A stretch of DNA of 64,000 bases, taken from positions 178,803,886 to 178,867,885 of the forward strand of contig JBAIZL010000005.1 of assembly GCA_036971475.1 (NCBI GenBank), written 5' to 3'. This DNA is from Prosapia bicincta (lineage: Eukaryota > Arthropoda > Insecta > Hemiptera > Cercopidae). Below, piece by piece: positions 21,641-31,653 of this stretch. The translations under genes and the position numbers were made by a program. Position 1 is the first letter of the stretch. The number at the start of each line of letters is the position of its first letter. The notes beneath the pieces are model-generated. The model had not been told where the DNA came from. It did not search any database and was given only the letters and a program-made list of their open reading frames with translations.

Positions 21641-22807
21641 CTTACTTCTTACTTCTTATTACGAGCTTCCAAGGTTGGCCTCGATGGCTCGATGTCTCCT
21701 ATACACACACTCTGCCAATGACCAGAAACAACTTTCTTTCAAGATTCTGTCCAGGGTACATTCCCGTCCTAGTTGCTTTATCAAGGGACTCCTTGTTGCT
21801 GCTGTTACAGGACACTTCAAAAGTATGTGCTCTAATGTTTCCTCTTCTTGCTTGCACACTCCACAGATAGAGTCGTTAGTAATATGAAACCTTTTCAAAT
21901 ATGTATTGGTGACAATGTGTCCCATACGAGCTCGTGCCGCAAAAGATGCCACTGAACGTGATAATGACTTGAAGATCTTTGGATCATTAGGTTGTTTTTG
22001 TAATGAATAATATTCGCGCCCAGTATTGCATTCTCTCCATTTCTTTCTCCAACAGATGTGAGATTCTTTATCAACTGCCTCTTTGCAATTAGTTAAGGAG
22101 TAACAACTTTCAGGAGATGGAAACAAGTTGCAAGACGCCTTGGCAGATCTGTCAGCTTCCTCATTCCCAGGAACACCACAATGACTGGGGATCCATTGAA
22201 ATACAATATTTTTCTGTTCTAAGTTTTTTAACAATTTAGTTATTTCAGATGTTCGAAAATGGTAGTCTGTAGTGTGCTGTACTTGAAGGGCTTGAAGGGC
22301 CGACCTGGAATCGGTAAGAATGCAGATGTTCTGTGCATCCATAGTATTGCTAAAAACCAAAGCAGCATTTAAGGCCATCAATTCAGCATTCATACTTGAA
22401 GAGGAATCGCAGGGCACATAGTAATCCTCGTTTAATTCTGGACAATGAAAAGCTGCACCTCCCCTATGGTTCTCTTTATCAACGGAACCATCTGTGTAGA
22501 TTTTTACAAAGTTGTTATATGTGGTGTTTATCAATTCCATAGCGACAGATTTTAGTAGGTGAGGTGAATCTTCTTTTGTGAGTGAACCAGGAATTTCAAG
22601 ATTGGTTTTTATTGGGATTCGAAGCCAGGGTTGTTGTTCTAAAACAACTGGAATTTTTTCTGATTCCATTGTGTTTAATGATTCGCAGGGTTTGTTATGA
22701 TGGTAGAACAGTGACTGTCGGATGTTAGTTACCAATGCAATGTTAGAAAGAGTGTTAAGTGAAATTGCCTTCATCTGAAAATGTTTCTTCCACATTCTTC
22801 CACATCC
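21641..22807 (-). mobile_element. 5'-truncated non-LTR retrotransposon (RNase H-bearing, I-group type)
   Basis: The insertion is flanked by a perfect 15-bp duplication AAATAAGCACATATA (21626-21640 and 22808-22822). Its minus-strand frame ends at a TAA (21659-21661), followed almost at once by a TAAGAAG-repeat tail. Short simple-repeat tails after very short 3' UTRs are common in I-group elements. The 5' part (endonuclease, reverse transcriptase) is absent, the usual outcome of incomplete target-primed reverse transcription. Confidence 0.85.
21659..22807 (-). CDS. Non-LTR element ORF2 C-terminus: RNase H and Cys-rich tail (5' partial)
   Basis: About 382 codons of uninterrupted frame belong to the element. 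A type I RNase H domain is clear: YTDGSV (first Asp), MNAELMALNAAL (Glu), ILTDSRSALQAL (second Asp) and WIPSHCGVPGNEEAD (His and last Asp). All four catalytic acids are present. A C-terminal CGVCKQEEETLEHILLKC follows, the CCHC-like motif that ends many I/Jockey/R1-type ORF2 proteins. Open frame continues upstream to 23035, but that part is PLE tail, not element. The intact frame implies a recent insertion, though without reverse transcriptase the copy is dead. Confidence 0.85.
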   Translation of the reverse strand, partial: GCGRMWKKHFQMKAISLNTLSNIALVTNIRQSLFYHHNKPCESLNTMESEKIPVVLEQQPWLRIPIKTNLEIPGSLTKEDSPHLLKSVAMELINTTYNNFVKIYTDGSVDKENHRGGAAFHCPELNEDYYVPCDSSSSMNAELMALNAALVFSNTMDAQNICILTDSRSALQALQVQHTTDYHFRTSEITKLLKNLEQKNIVFQWIPSHCGVPGNEEADRSAKASCNLFPSPESCYSLTNCKEAVDKESHICWRKKWRECNTGREYYSLQKQPNDPKIFKSLSRSVASFAARARMGHIVTNTYLKRFHITNDSICGVCKQEEETLEHILLKCPVTAATRSPLIKQLGRECTLDRILKESCFWSLAECVYRRHRAIEANLGSS

Positions 22808-22854
22808 AAATAAGCACATATAAAACACATACAAAACACTTAATACACTTTTAT

Positions 22855-22891
22855 TTGAAATATTTCGATCAACATGATCTTCTTCAGTCAA
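22855..22891 (-). ncRNA. Hammerhead ribozyme motif, minus strand
   Basis: The inverse copy of the motif at 22948: TTGA, CTGAAGA, A, GATC-loop-GATC, GAA, ATAT, T, TCAA. It is the only intact-core motif here in the same orientation as kintoun, so it would be present in the kintoun pre-mRNA (intron 3). Confidence 0.7.
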
Positions 22892-22947
22892 GAAAGAGAA
22901 AAGGGAAAAACAAAACAAAAGAATCTTTTGTTTTGTTTTTCTCTTTC

Positions 22948-22984
22948 TTGACTGAAGAAGATCATGTTGATCGAAATATTTCAA
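22948..22984 (+). ncRNA. Hammerhead ribozyme motif
   Basis: Same 37-base motif as 17646-17682 by eye: core CTGAAGA at 22952-22958, 4-bp stems I and II, palindromic ATAT stem III. Confidence 0.7.
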
Positions 22985-23387
22985 ATAAAAGTGTATTAAG
23001 TGTTTTGTATGTGTTTTATATGTGCTTATTTCCAAGAGATTGCAGTTTTGGACTATTGCCTTGAGGTAAGTCTGTCAGTCTCCTATCAAGTCCAAAAATT
23101 CCTATATATATATATGTCATAGAAAAAACTGGCAACTGCATATATTTTTGTTCTCATATGATCATTATGGGGAGTAGAAAAGAATCATTGCTCATTTTGG
23201 ACAAGTAACTATCTTGAAATACACCTATATTTTACTAAATGTATCTACTAGCTACCTGGATTCAATAAGTAGATTATAATTACAAAATAGAAAACTTGAA
23301 TCACTATGTAATTAAATTTTTTTATAATACTTACCTCTTAAAACAAAACAAACTTCAGAAAAAACATTAAAATTTTTTTGGTGAGTA

Positions 23388-24790
23388 CAGTAATACTTCG
23401 ACTTATGCTACCCCGTCTTACGCAATTTCCAAGTTACACCGTTTTAAATCATGCTGTTTAAAACTGGCCTGTTCTGGAAAAAAATTCTTATGAGAACTTT
23501 TATAGCTCTTGAAGAGAAAATATTTTGAGGTTTTAAGGCCGCCAAAGAACGATTGACAGTGATATTTGGCGCAAATACAGCTGTTGACTGTAAGTTGCAA
23601 CCCCTCATTGCTTATCGCTCAGAAAATCGAAGGGCTTAAACAAATATTTCTAAAGCTAGCTTGCCCGTGATTTGAACGTTGAATCGGAAGGCTTTGGTGA
23701 CAGCTTTTTTTTTTGAGGACTGGTTTGGTCATCATTTCATACCTCAAAACGAACGTTATTCTCGGTCTAAACAAATTCCTTGCAAAGTAATTCCTAATAA
23801 TTAACAATGCGTCTGCAATCCTCCTACTACTTTTAACTAATTTCGACACATGTGTGAAGGTGATATTTTTGCCACCAAACACAAATAATTTGCTTCAACC
23901 GATGGATCATGGAGTCATAAAAACATTTAAAGCTAATTACACAAGAAGATCATTTTTGCATCTGCATAAAGCTATGAGACAGAACAACGAGCTCACTGTT
24001 GTTTGGAAACAGACTTTGGAAACAATTCAAAGTTTTAAATGCTTTGAGAATCATTGGACAATCTTGGAATGAAATTTCACAAAAAACTTTGAATTTGAAA
24101 CTTTGAAAAAATGTGTGTCTATTTTTTTCGCCACTGAAACTCAAGCGAAATCTTATGAAATTACTGATGTGATTGAAGAATTTATCGGTTTTGTCAGACA
24201 ACTAAATTTAGAAGTGGATAATGATGATGTTCACTGCTGGATGCACAACCAGGAGTTGACAATTAGTTGGTGAGCTCAGAAATGCGTGAGTAAGAACAAG
24301 ACCTTAAAAACGCAGATTCATTAGGTCCAGTTGACGTAGAAGACGAAATGACGGTTAGAAACTTGACAAACGGCCTTATTTTAATTGAACAAGGCTTACA
24401 AATTTTGTAAAACAGAACTCAACAATGTGCGTATTTCTGCCAGAAAACAAAAATATTAGTAAATTACAAGGAAATTCTGCCTGAGAAGAAAAAATCTTTA
24501 ATTCTTCAAATGAATTTACTGGATTATGAGGTCATCTATGTCAAAATAACTTCTTTTTACTTACTTCTTTGCAATATGTATGTATATAATATAAATTTTT
24601 GTTTTATTATGTATTTAGGATGTTAATACATACACATTTTTCTACTAGTATTATTAGTTCTTTAATTTAGTCTTTAGAACTAAACATGATTCCTATGTGA
24701 TTGTATGTAACATTATACCCGACTAATGCGAATTTAACTTATGCGGTTATCGCTTGGTCCCACCTATTGCGTAAGTACGGGGAATTACTG
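23388..24790 (+). mobile_element. Tigger/pogo-like transposon, decayed
   Basis: Ends CAGTAATACTTCGACTTATG and the inverse of CAGTAATTCCCCGTACTTAC are flanked by TA (23386-23387, 24791-24792). Plus-strand fragments in several frames read TGLFWKK, GFKAAKERLTVIFGAN, YRSENRRA, then FLPPNTNNLLQPMDHGVIKTFKANY. These are the C-terminal half of a Tigger DDE domain, including the third Asp in LQPMD. The helix-turn-helix region is missing and stops and shifts are frequent. It lies just downstream (in transcription order) of kintoun exon 3. Confidence 0.8.
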
Positions 24791-24879
24791 TACTTTAAAC
24801 TTACTATACAAACTTCAATATCGAACTATATATATAAAACTACAGTTTTGAATAACTGTATTTGTCTTTTTGTACTAAC

Positions 24880-25025
24880 CTAAATGATTGTTGAGAGATT
24901 ACATCACTAAATCGGACTGTTTTCTTAACTATATTCTTATCTGACCATGCAAGGTAATCGTCAGCACTAGACTCTGATAAACTCCGGCCAATTTTCAGTA
25001 TTCCCCGGCTCTGACATGCTGATTG
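24880..25025 (-). CDS. Kintoun: Kintoun / DNAAF2, exon 3
   Basis: Encodes residues 641-688 plus two bases of codon 689. The acceptor is GTCATGTTTTCAG before 25025; the donor after 24880 reads GTTAGT. Phase 0 in and phase 2 out match the neighbouring exons. The peptide contains SRGILKIGRSLSESSADD and KKTVRFSDVISQQSFR. The SRGILK and TVRFS(D/E)V motifs are the most recognisable conserved features of the Kintoun C-terminal region. The exon stands alone, with 16-kb and 21-kb introns on either side. Confidence 0.92.
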
Positions 25026-25317
25026 CTGAAAACATGACAATATCTAACATCTTAAAATAAATATTTTGAATGAAGAGTGTGTAGCAACATAGCTTACTTT
25101 CTTTAAAATGAAATAAAACTCATTTTAAGGAATATTAATTCTGTATTATTATTTTTTATAATGTGATATAATCTAAAGATCTGTTTTACACTGTTTGGAA
25201 AATCATATCAGGCAGATGACAAACTCTTTCATAGTCTATTTAGTGAATAAACTGTTTTCTAGCGTTTTCATGACACTTATCAGCATAAAAGTGGGTCTGT
25301 TAGCAAATTATTCCCAG

Positions 25318-25866
25318 ATGTTATCCTTAGGGTCATGCAGGGTCCTTGAACTGTTGATATAAATACGAGATTTCAAAAATCCCACAAAAAGAAACCAAAA
25401 GGGACCACATTGGAGGACCAGGAAAGTCATTCTAAACCACCATTTATAAAATGAAGCACTCCAGAAAGTGTTATCACAAAACCACAATAATGCTTTGAAG
25501 TCTCACAAGCTGTTGCTCCATTCTGTTGGAACTAAATACATCAAGTTCAATTTATTGTCATGGAAAAAATCTCTCCATCATTCAAGTCTGAAATCAGTGT
25601 CACTTCTCTCATAGTGACCAACAATCCCAGCCAAGAAACTGCCCACACACATAATATCAGTTTCTGGGAATATAAAAGCTTTTCAAAAATTCTCAAAGAT
25701 TGATGTCACTCAGTAGGGTACTGAAAAAAACAGTTTTGTGAGTTCATGCAAAGTTGGTATCTTGTATGAATGAAAATGAAGATCGCTATGAAGAATTCGC
25801 CTCACTGAATGATTGGAAAGGACTCTCATATTTATGTGCAGAACGTCACACACTGGTCTCTACATA
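25318..25866 (-). pseudogene. Tc1/mariner-superfamily transposase relic
   Basis: The minus strand reads VRRILHSDLHFHSYKI, later FQQNGATACETSKHYCG and GGLE with WSSNVVPFGFFLWDF. The order (HSVRRIL...LHFHPYK, then QQDGA.AH, then DFFLWGY) is that of a DDE transposase common in arthropod genomes. Catalytic DGA is changed to NGA, stops are present, and no terminal repeats were located. It is a dead fragment at the 3' end of kintoun intron 2. Confidence 0.65.
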
Positions 25867-25867
25867 T

Positions 25868-27292
25868 AAAACAATGGAACATGGTTACAAAATTTTGTTA
25901 AATTGAGTTGAAAATTGCTATATATAGGGTATTAGAGTCACTGAGAACGAATATAAAATTTAAAAGATTTAATGCTACCATTTACTGCAACATTTTTTAA
26001 TTTTAAATTTTGAAAAAAGAATTAGGAAAAACCAAATGCATCAAAAATTCACACAATTACCCATTTTAATGATTAAGAGCTGAAGATGAACTTATTGCTT
26101 TATTTTTAATACTTTTTATAATTTTTATTTTAAAAATTTATCCAAATATTACTGATTTTTGTCTGTTTTTCTATGAAGGTAAGTTTTTATGGTACCACCA
26201 GATTCAATAGAAAATCTTACAACGGAAAATAAGTTTTTTGTCTTCTTTTTTAGAATATTTACTCACAACAGTAAAAAATTTTCAAAATTAAAAAAAATAC
26301 AAAATCTTAAACATGAAAAAAGAAATTCATAAACAACATGAGAACCAAACACATGAAAATTCACAAAATTGGTCAATTTTATTTTTAAAGGTTGTAATTT
26401 TGTACATAGTTTTAAGTATTGAGGTACATTATTTTTTCAACTTCAAGTTGAAATAGCTTGAAAAGAATTTTTTCTGAGGCATTACATTTTTAAAAAGTTA
26501 TAAATATTTCAGGTTTTTTTTATATTGAAAAATACTTTTACAATAGAATCTTATTTTGAAAATATTTTACAAAATTAATTCAAAAAAAGATTTTATATAA
26601 AATAATTTGTATACAAAGTTTAACTGTACTACGTGATCTTCATCTGTTTCTAAGTTGACTACAAGAAAGTATTGGGCATTTTTATGAGTTTACTTTAATT
26701 ATAGGTTTTGTAGGATGTTATTTTACTAAGCTAAAAAGCTGTTTCCATTATTATTTATAAAAATATTATACAAATCATCTGTATTCATAATACTGTCTTA
26801 GATATCTAAGTTGTTGTAGATAGTGAAGTTCTTACGTTTTTAAGAACCGTAATATACACTGATTAGACTTTTATTTATAAGAGGATTAACTATTCAGATG
26901 TTTCATTCCAGTTTCTCCTAGTGTCTAGTATCATCATTGGAGCAAAATGAAAGAATCTTTAAAATTATATTTTCATGTAAAATTGTAAATGAAAACATTA
27001 GTTTTGCACCAGTACCTGTGCAACCTATAGCATTTGTTTCTCATACTCAACATGTTTTATTACGTGAAACAGATCATGTAATGCCTCTGAAAAAGTATTA
27101 TTTCAATGGGAATGTGAAAGTTTATGTAAACTGATGGCAACTGTACAAATGTTTTTTTAGAATTCAATGGCTTTCATAACTATATACACACAACATTTCA
27201 AAACTCATATAAGTTATTGGATAGACAAATGTAGCTCAGATATTCTGGAGGTAAATTTTAGATAGATCGACACAAGATTGTAGTAAATATCT
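25868..27292. other. Kintoun intron 2, AT-rich sequence
   Basis: No recognisable element or gene. Confidence 0.5.
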
Positions 27293-27293
27293 T

Positions 27294-27358
<65 letters not shown>
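27293..27358. repeat. (CA)n then (TA)n microsatellite
   Basis: About 12 CA units followed by about 21 TA units. Confidence 0.95.
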
Positions 27359-27360
<2 letters not shown>

Positions 27361-27383
27361 TGATACGTATTTCTTCATGGATG

Positions 27384-27624
27384 AAAAAATATTATGAATA
27401 GTTACTATCTGGAGTACATCCGTTCATTCTGCAGTCCATAAATTCGCAGTTCCGACGTTTCGCTAGAATCTCAACCAGCACTGACGAGGTGAACCCAACA
27501 ACATTGACTCGCTCTTCTACTGTTGTTGGGTTCACCTCGTCAATGCTGGATGAGATTCTAGCGAACGTTGGAACTGCAAATTTATGGACTGCAGAATGAC
27601 CGGATGTACTCCAGATAGTAACTA

Positions 27625-27628
<4 letters not shown>
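27384..27628. mobile_element. Inverted PLE-tail pair (20.1-kb family)
   Basis: Two inverse copies of the tail seen at 20480-20631 (AACTGCGAATTTATGGACTG, GGATGTACTCCAGATAGTAA) meet near 27505, between TA arrays. The right copy has GCGAACGTT where the relative has GCGAAACGTC, so its GAAAC element is damaged; the left copy keeps it. Confidence 0.75.

Positions 27629-27697
<69 letters not shown>
27629..27697. repeat. (TA)n microsatellite
   Basis: About 34 TA units between a PLE-tail pair and the start of an LTR element. Confidence 0.95.
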
Positions 27698-27700
<3 letters not shown>

Positions 27701-29140
27701 AACATTTTGAAAATAGCAAATAAGAAATTGGCTAGATTAAAATTGAAACTAATTTTAGGTAAAAGCCTAGAAAAGGTTGTAAAATGTAAACAAGATATTT
27801 GAACTGTTGCATTAAGAAATTTGTTATATCAAATAACTTAAGAAATAAAATTAAAACAAAATAATCTAACAATAATTATATTTAAACAAAATTGTAAACT
27901 TTAGTAACATAGGGCATATGTGGTTACTTGAGAGATAGGAGGTGAAAAACGCGATTGTAAACAATGAAGTCAGAGGTTAGGTTAATATAAATCCAGCCAA
28001 AACACACACATTTCGGAATTATTACAAAAGTAAAAAGTAAAGACACTTCACACACAAATAATAGTAATTAAATAAACACTGGAAGGTTTGTTAAGGATCG
28101 GAAAATTGAAACAGTATGTTGACCAAATTAAAACTCGATTGTAAACAATCTCGTTGTTGCATCAGATCTGGAACCAAGAAGTAGGTCAGTGTACAGTCGA
28201 CTCTAGTAGGAAGAAATGGAACTTCGTTACGTGAAAGCCAAGGTTTATGTATAATTAAAATGAGTGGAAAAGGAATGGCGGCCATGTTTTAAACATTTTA
28301 AAAGTAAAAACGAAGTTTTAGTTTAGTAGAGCGTGGGACGCCAAGATAGCGAACCTTCTCTGAAAAGTCAAAATTCCATTTGAAGAATTTTGTCAAAATT
28401 ATACAGATTTGTGAAGAAAATTAGCTAAATTAAAACAAAGATAAGTGGATTTAAAGCTATAATACAGTGTTAATATAATTTGAAGTAACTAAAAAGAATT
28501 TAAGTGTGTTAAATATAAAATTTAAAGAGAACTGAATCCTACGTGTGAACAAACAGCCGATCTTCGATAATTTATAAGTTAAGTACATAGCGCTATACAA
28601 ATAAACTTTAGTGAACTTTTAAAATCATAAGGAAATTTAAAATTGTACATTATTAGAATATCTTGTAATTAATTAATAGTTAGTAATAAGAAACATAATC
28701 CAGTTCAAACAGTTTAGGGACCTTTTTGCTTATTCCAAATTTAAGTTTTTCATCAGGAAGCTATTTATTAAAACTATTTTCTAAATTTAATCTTGTTTAT
28801 CAAAATTTATTTAATTTAACAAAAAGAGTTAAAAGATATAGCCCATACATATAAACCCCGAGATATTAAGAGATCTTAGAAAATAGCCTAAGGTATAAAA
28901 TTTTGTAACTAAAATTGAAGGAATTGAGTTTAGCCTATTGTGTTAAAACTTGTTAAGTTGTATTTTTTTCTTGTTCTGTTTATTGTTTAATTTATATAAA
29001 ATAGAAATAAAATTGATATAAGAAAGAATTAAAATTATTCATGAGTTTTTGTTTTTAAAGAGAAATTATATATCTTCATTTAAATATTCATTCAATAGTA
29101 AAACCCCGTTGTGTGTTATAAAAATATAAAAAATATTACA
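27698..29140 (+). repeat. 5' LTR of non-autonomous element
   Basis: 1,443 bp. Its last 150 bp differ strongly from the 3' LTR, while most of the rest is nearly identical with scattered mismatches. Confidence 0.85.
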
Positions 29141-29142
29141 TT

Positions 29143-29160
29143 TGGCACACCAACGTGGGG
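29143..29160 (+). promoter_or_regulatory. Primer-binding site
   Basis: TGGCACACCAACGTGGGG begins two bases after the 5' LTR. It resembles the TGGCGCCCAACGTGGGG site known to pair with lysine tRNA, with a few differences. Confidence 0.6.
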
Positions 29161-29336
29161 TACGATTATTAGAAAAATAATAAGAAGAAAAAGGCACTCT
29201 GAAGAATAGAAATAACTGAATATTTGTACTAATATTGTTTACCTTTCAGGACTTTACAATTATAAGTCGACATTTTTCATTACTTTCAAAATTTAAATAT
29301 AAAAGGGGGTTTTGAAGTTTTAACTAATAAAATATA

Positions 29337-30326
29337 ATGGAATCTGGAACCAATGCAGATTTAAGGGATATGATGAGGACTTTAATAGAAATGAATGCAA
29401 ACATATTAAAAGAAATGAGTGAGAATATGAATAGAAAAGTAGATAAGATAGATGGAATGAGTGAGGATATAAGGGAAATAAAAAAAGAATTAAAGGAAAA
29501 TAGAGACGAAATGAGAGAGATGAAGAAGGATTTAAAATTCATAACAGATAAAATTAGGGAGGATAATAGGAAAATGATAGAGGATATGAGGCGACAGTGG
29601 AGGACAGAGAATAATACTGTAATAGAGGATGTGAGAAGAGACATAGAGGAGAAAGATAGAGAATTAGAGGAGGAGATTAGGGAAAATTTTGAGGAAACAA
29701 ATGAAATAATAGCTGATGTGATAGAAATTAATAAAAAAGAGATAGAGAAAGTAGAAAATATAACAAAGCAAAACAGGGAAGAGTTAAGAGTTTTAAATAG
29801 GGAGATAGGGATAATGGAGGACAAAGTGGAGAAAAACACAGAAGAGTTAGGAGAGTTAAAATTAAAGGTGATAGGGGAAAGAAAGATAACAGATGAGCGT
29901 TTTAGGAAAGTCGAAGATGACAGGGAGGAAATATTAGGAGAGCAGGGAAGGTTAAGAAATAAAATAGAAAAAATAGAAGTACTGCCAATAAAAAATTTAA
30001 CAATTCGAACCGCAACAAATAAGAAGACTAAAATTATGAATAAAATGATAATGGTAATAGGAGAAATAGGAGTTAAATATCCGTTTCAATGCTTAGTGAT
30101 ACCAGGGTTATTGAGCAAATTTATCATAGGTACGGAGATGTTAATGGATGTGGAGGCACAACTCGATTTTGGAAAATGGGAGATGGAATTTAAATATGAG
30201 AATAACAGAGAAAATAGAAACTATGAAGGAGGTGAGAGATACAATGGAGATGTAAACAGTGTAGAGGCAAGGACAGGCGTGGGGACAAGAAAAGAGCAAG
30301 GTGCCCACAGTCAAACGGAAAACTAA
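29337..30326 (+). CDS. Chimeric Gag coiled-coil / protease-fragment protein
   Basis: A 329-codon ORF starting 197 bp after the LTR. Residues 1 to about 220 are a highly charged heptad-rich coiled coil matching the N-terminus of the autonomous Gag (LRDMMRTLIEMN, EIIADVIEINKKEIEKVE, REELRVLNREI). Residues from about 222 (IEVLPIKNLTIRTATNKK to DFGKWEMEFKYEN) match the post-active-site part of the autonomous protease region. The last 40 (NRENRNYEGG to GTRKEQGAHSQTEN) return to the Gag C-terminus. The Gag capsid segment is absent. The frame is intact, so the chimera may have been mobilised in trans. Confidence 0.8.
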   Translation: MESGTNADLRDMMRTLIEMNANILKEMSENMNRKVDKIDGMSEDIREIKKELKENRDEMREMKKDLKFITDKIREDNRKMIEDMRRQWRTENNTVIEDVRRDIEEKDRELEEEIRENFEETNEIIADVIEINKKEIEKVENITKQNREELRVLNREIGIMEDKVEKNTEELGELKLKVIGERKITDERFRKVEDDREEILGEQGRLRNKIEKIEVLPIKNLTIRTATNKKTKIMNKMIMVIGEIGVKYPFQCLVIPGLLSKFIIGTEMLMDVEAQLDFGKWEMEFKYENNRENRNYEGGERYNGDVNSVEARTGVGTRKEQGAHSQTEN

Positions 30327-30379
30327 GAAAAGTGAAACCATAATAGAAGCTCCAAATATAGAAATAATTTAATTATAAA

Positions 30380-30590
30380 TAATGTACTTATAAATATGGA
30401 ATTTTTGGAACAAGAGATGAGAGAAATTATAATTTAGGAATGAATAAGAAAACAAGAAACCCAGAAATAGAAATTAGAATAAAGGAAACAAGTTTACAGG
30501 CATTAATAGACACAGGCAGTAATGTGACATGTATCCAGGAGAACTGGATATTGGAAAATAAAAAAAAATCAATAAAGTAGGAAGGGAGAT
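30380..30590 (+). pseudogene. Retroviral-type protease N-terminal fragment
   Basis: After the ORF, shifted frames read NPEIEIRIKETSLQALIDTG, then SNVTCIQENWILENK. This is the protease active-site segment (DTGS) of the autonomous pol. The part that should follow it lies upstream inside the chimeric ORF, so protease pieces are permuted. Confidence 0.7.
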
Positions 30591-31640
30591 ATTAAATATA
30601 GATAAAGAAAGCAATATGAATAAACTCTAGGTGATTATGTGTATAAGAAAACGTTAGCAGCAGATTAGTTTTAAGGGATGGTAACTATATCTATGATAAT
30701 TTATTGGTAACTTCGTCGAATATTGAGAATAATTAATAAAGATAAATATGAATCTATGATAATAAATATTGAAGCATCGTTGTGATAAATAAAATATTTT
30801 GATTGTGTATTTAAACTTCGTCGTATTGTAAGGGAGAATCTGCGTTGATAAATAATGGAACTTCGTCGTATATATTATAAAAGAAAAATGAATCTATGAT
30901 AAATAAGTATTAAAACAAAATTTATATTCGCTGATATAGGGACAGTGTAATCGAAGGAGCTATAGATATGATCAAATAGAGGATATAAGATTGCAACCTT
31001 TAAAAATATTAGATGTTAAACTTCATACAAAATAAGCTTAGATGATATAAGAAAATAATTGAACTGGATGTAAGATTAGAAGGGGAGATAAAATACTAAC
31101 TTAGAACTGGGAGTTAGATGAAGCTAAAAGCAAAATATGAGATATGAGAGAAATAATAAACAAGGAATAAACAGAAATAAGGGAAAGAGAAATGTTATAA
31201 CCAATTGGACCAAAAGGAAATATAGAACATACCAAAACTTTAAGAAAGAAAAATCAGAACAAAGACCTAACCTATAGGCAAGTCTAGACATACTATGACT
31301 CGGATAGGCTGGGATTTAAAGACACGGTATCAGAGAATATATGTTAAATAAATATTGAATCAGACTTATGATTGGAAGGATTCCAATATAATAAATGTTA
31401 AAAAAAATATAATTATAGAAGGAATTGTAAATACCAGAACATGATTTATTGTTACTATATGTTAGAATTGTTAAAGAATTGTTGATTGAATGTTAGTTAT
31501 AAGTATATCGTATTGTTAGAAGATAAGTTAAGTAATATGTAATTGAAGGGCAGCAAACAAACAAAATTATTAAGAGGTGATTTCGAAAATGTGGAAATTG
31601 AGAAAAAAAGGAATTTTAAATCAAAATTTTTTTTTATCTA
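30591..31640. other. Non-coding interior of the LTR element
   Basis: No ORF. The motif AACTTCGTCG recurs at about 30711, 30823 and 30859. 31260-31340 is homologous to the sequence between pol and the 3' LTR of the gypsy element (CTATGACTCGG...TAGGCT). Confidence 0.6.
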
Positions 31641-31653
31641 AATTTGGGGACTC
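31641..31653 (+). promoter_or_regulatory. Polypurine tract
   Basis: AATTTGGGGACTC directly precedes the 3' LTR; the gypsy element has AATTTGGGGACTA at the same place. It would prime plus-strand synthesis. Confidence 0.65.

Larger units (their letters stand above)
21524..23102. mobile_element. Inverted PLE-tail pair, split by a non-LTR insertion
   Basis: 21540-21640 joined to 22808-22920 is the inverse of 22921-23100: both contain the hammerhead, AAGTGTATTAAGTGTTTT and the GTCTGTCAGTCTCCTATCAA tail. The left copy is interrupted by the RNase H element at 21641-22807. TA repeats bound both ends. The arms are nearly identical to the tail of the coding PLE at 16433-17790. Confidence 0.8.

Noticed and set aside
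22808..23035. N-terminal extension of the RNase H frame
   Set aside because: It lies outside the 15-bp target duplication and is translated PLE tail; the fusion is accidental.
28091..28285. 64-codon frame repeated at 32047-32241
   Set aside because: Part of the LTR of the non-autonomous element, differing by a few residues between LTRs; no evidence of coding.
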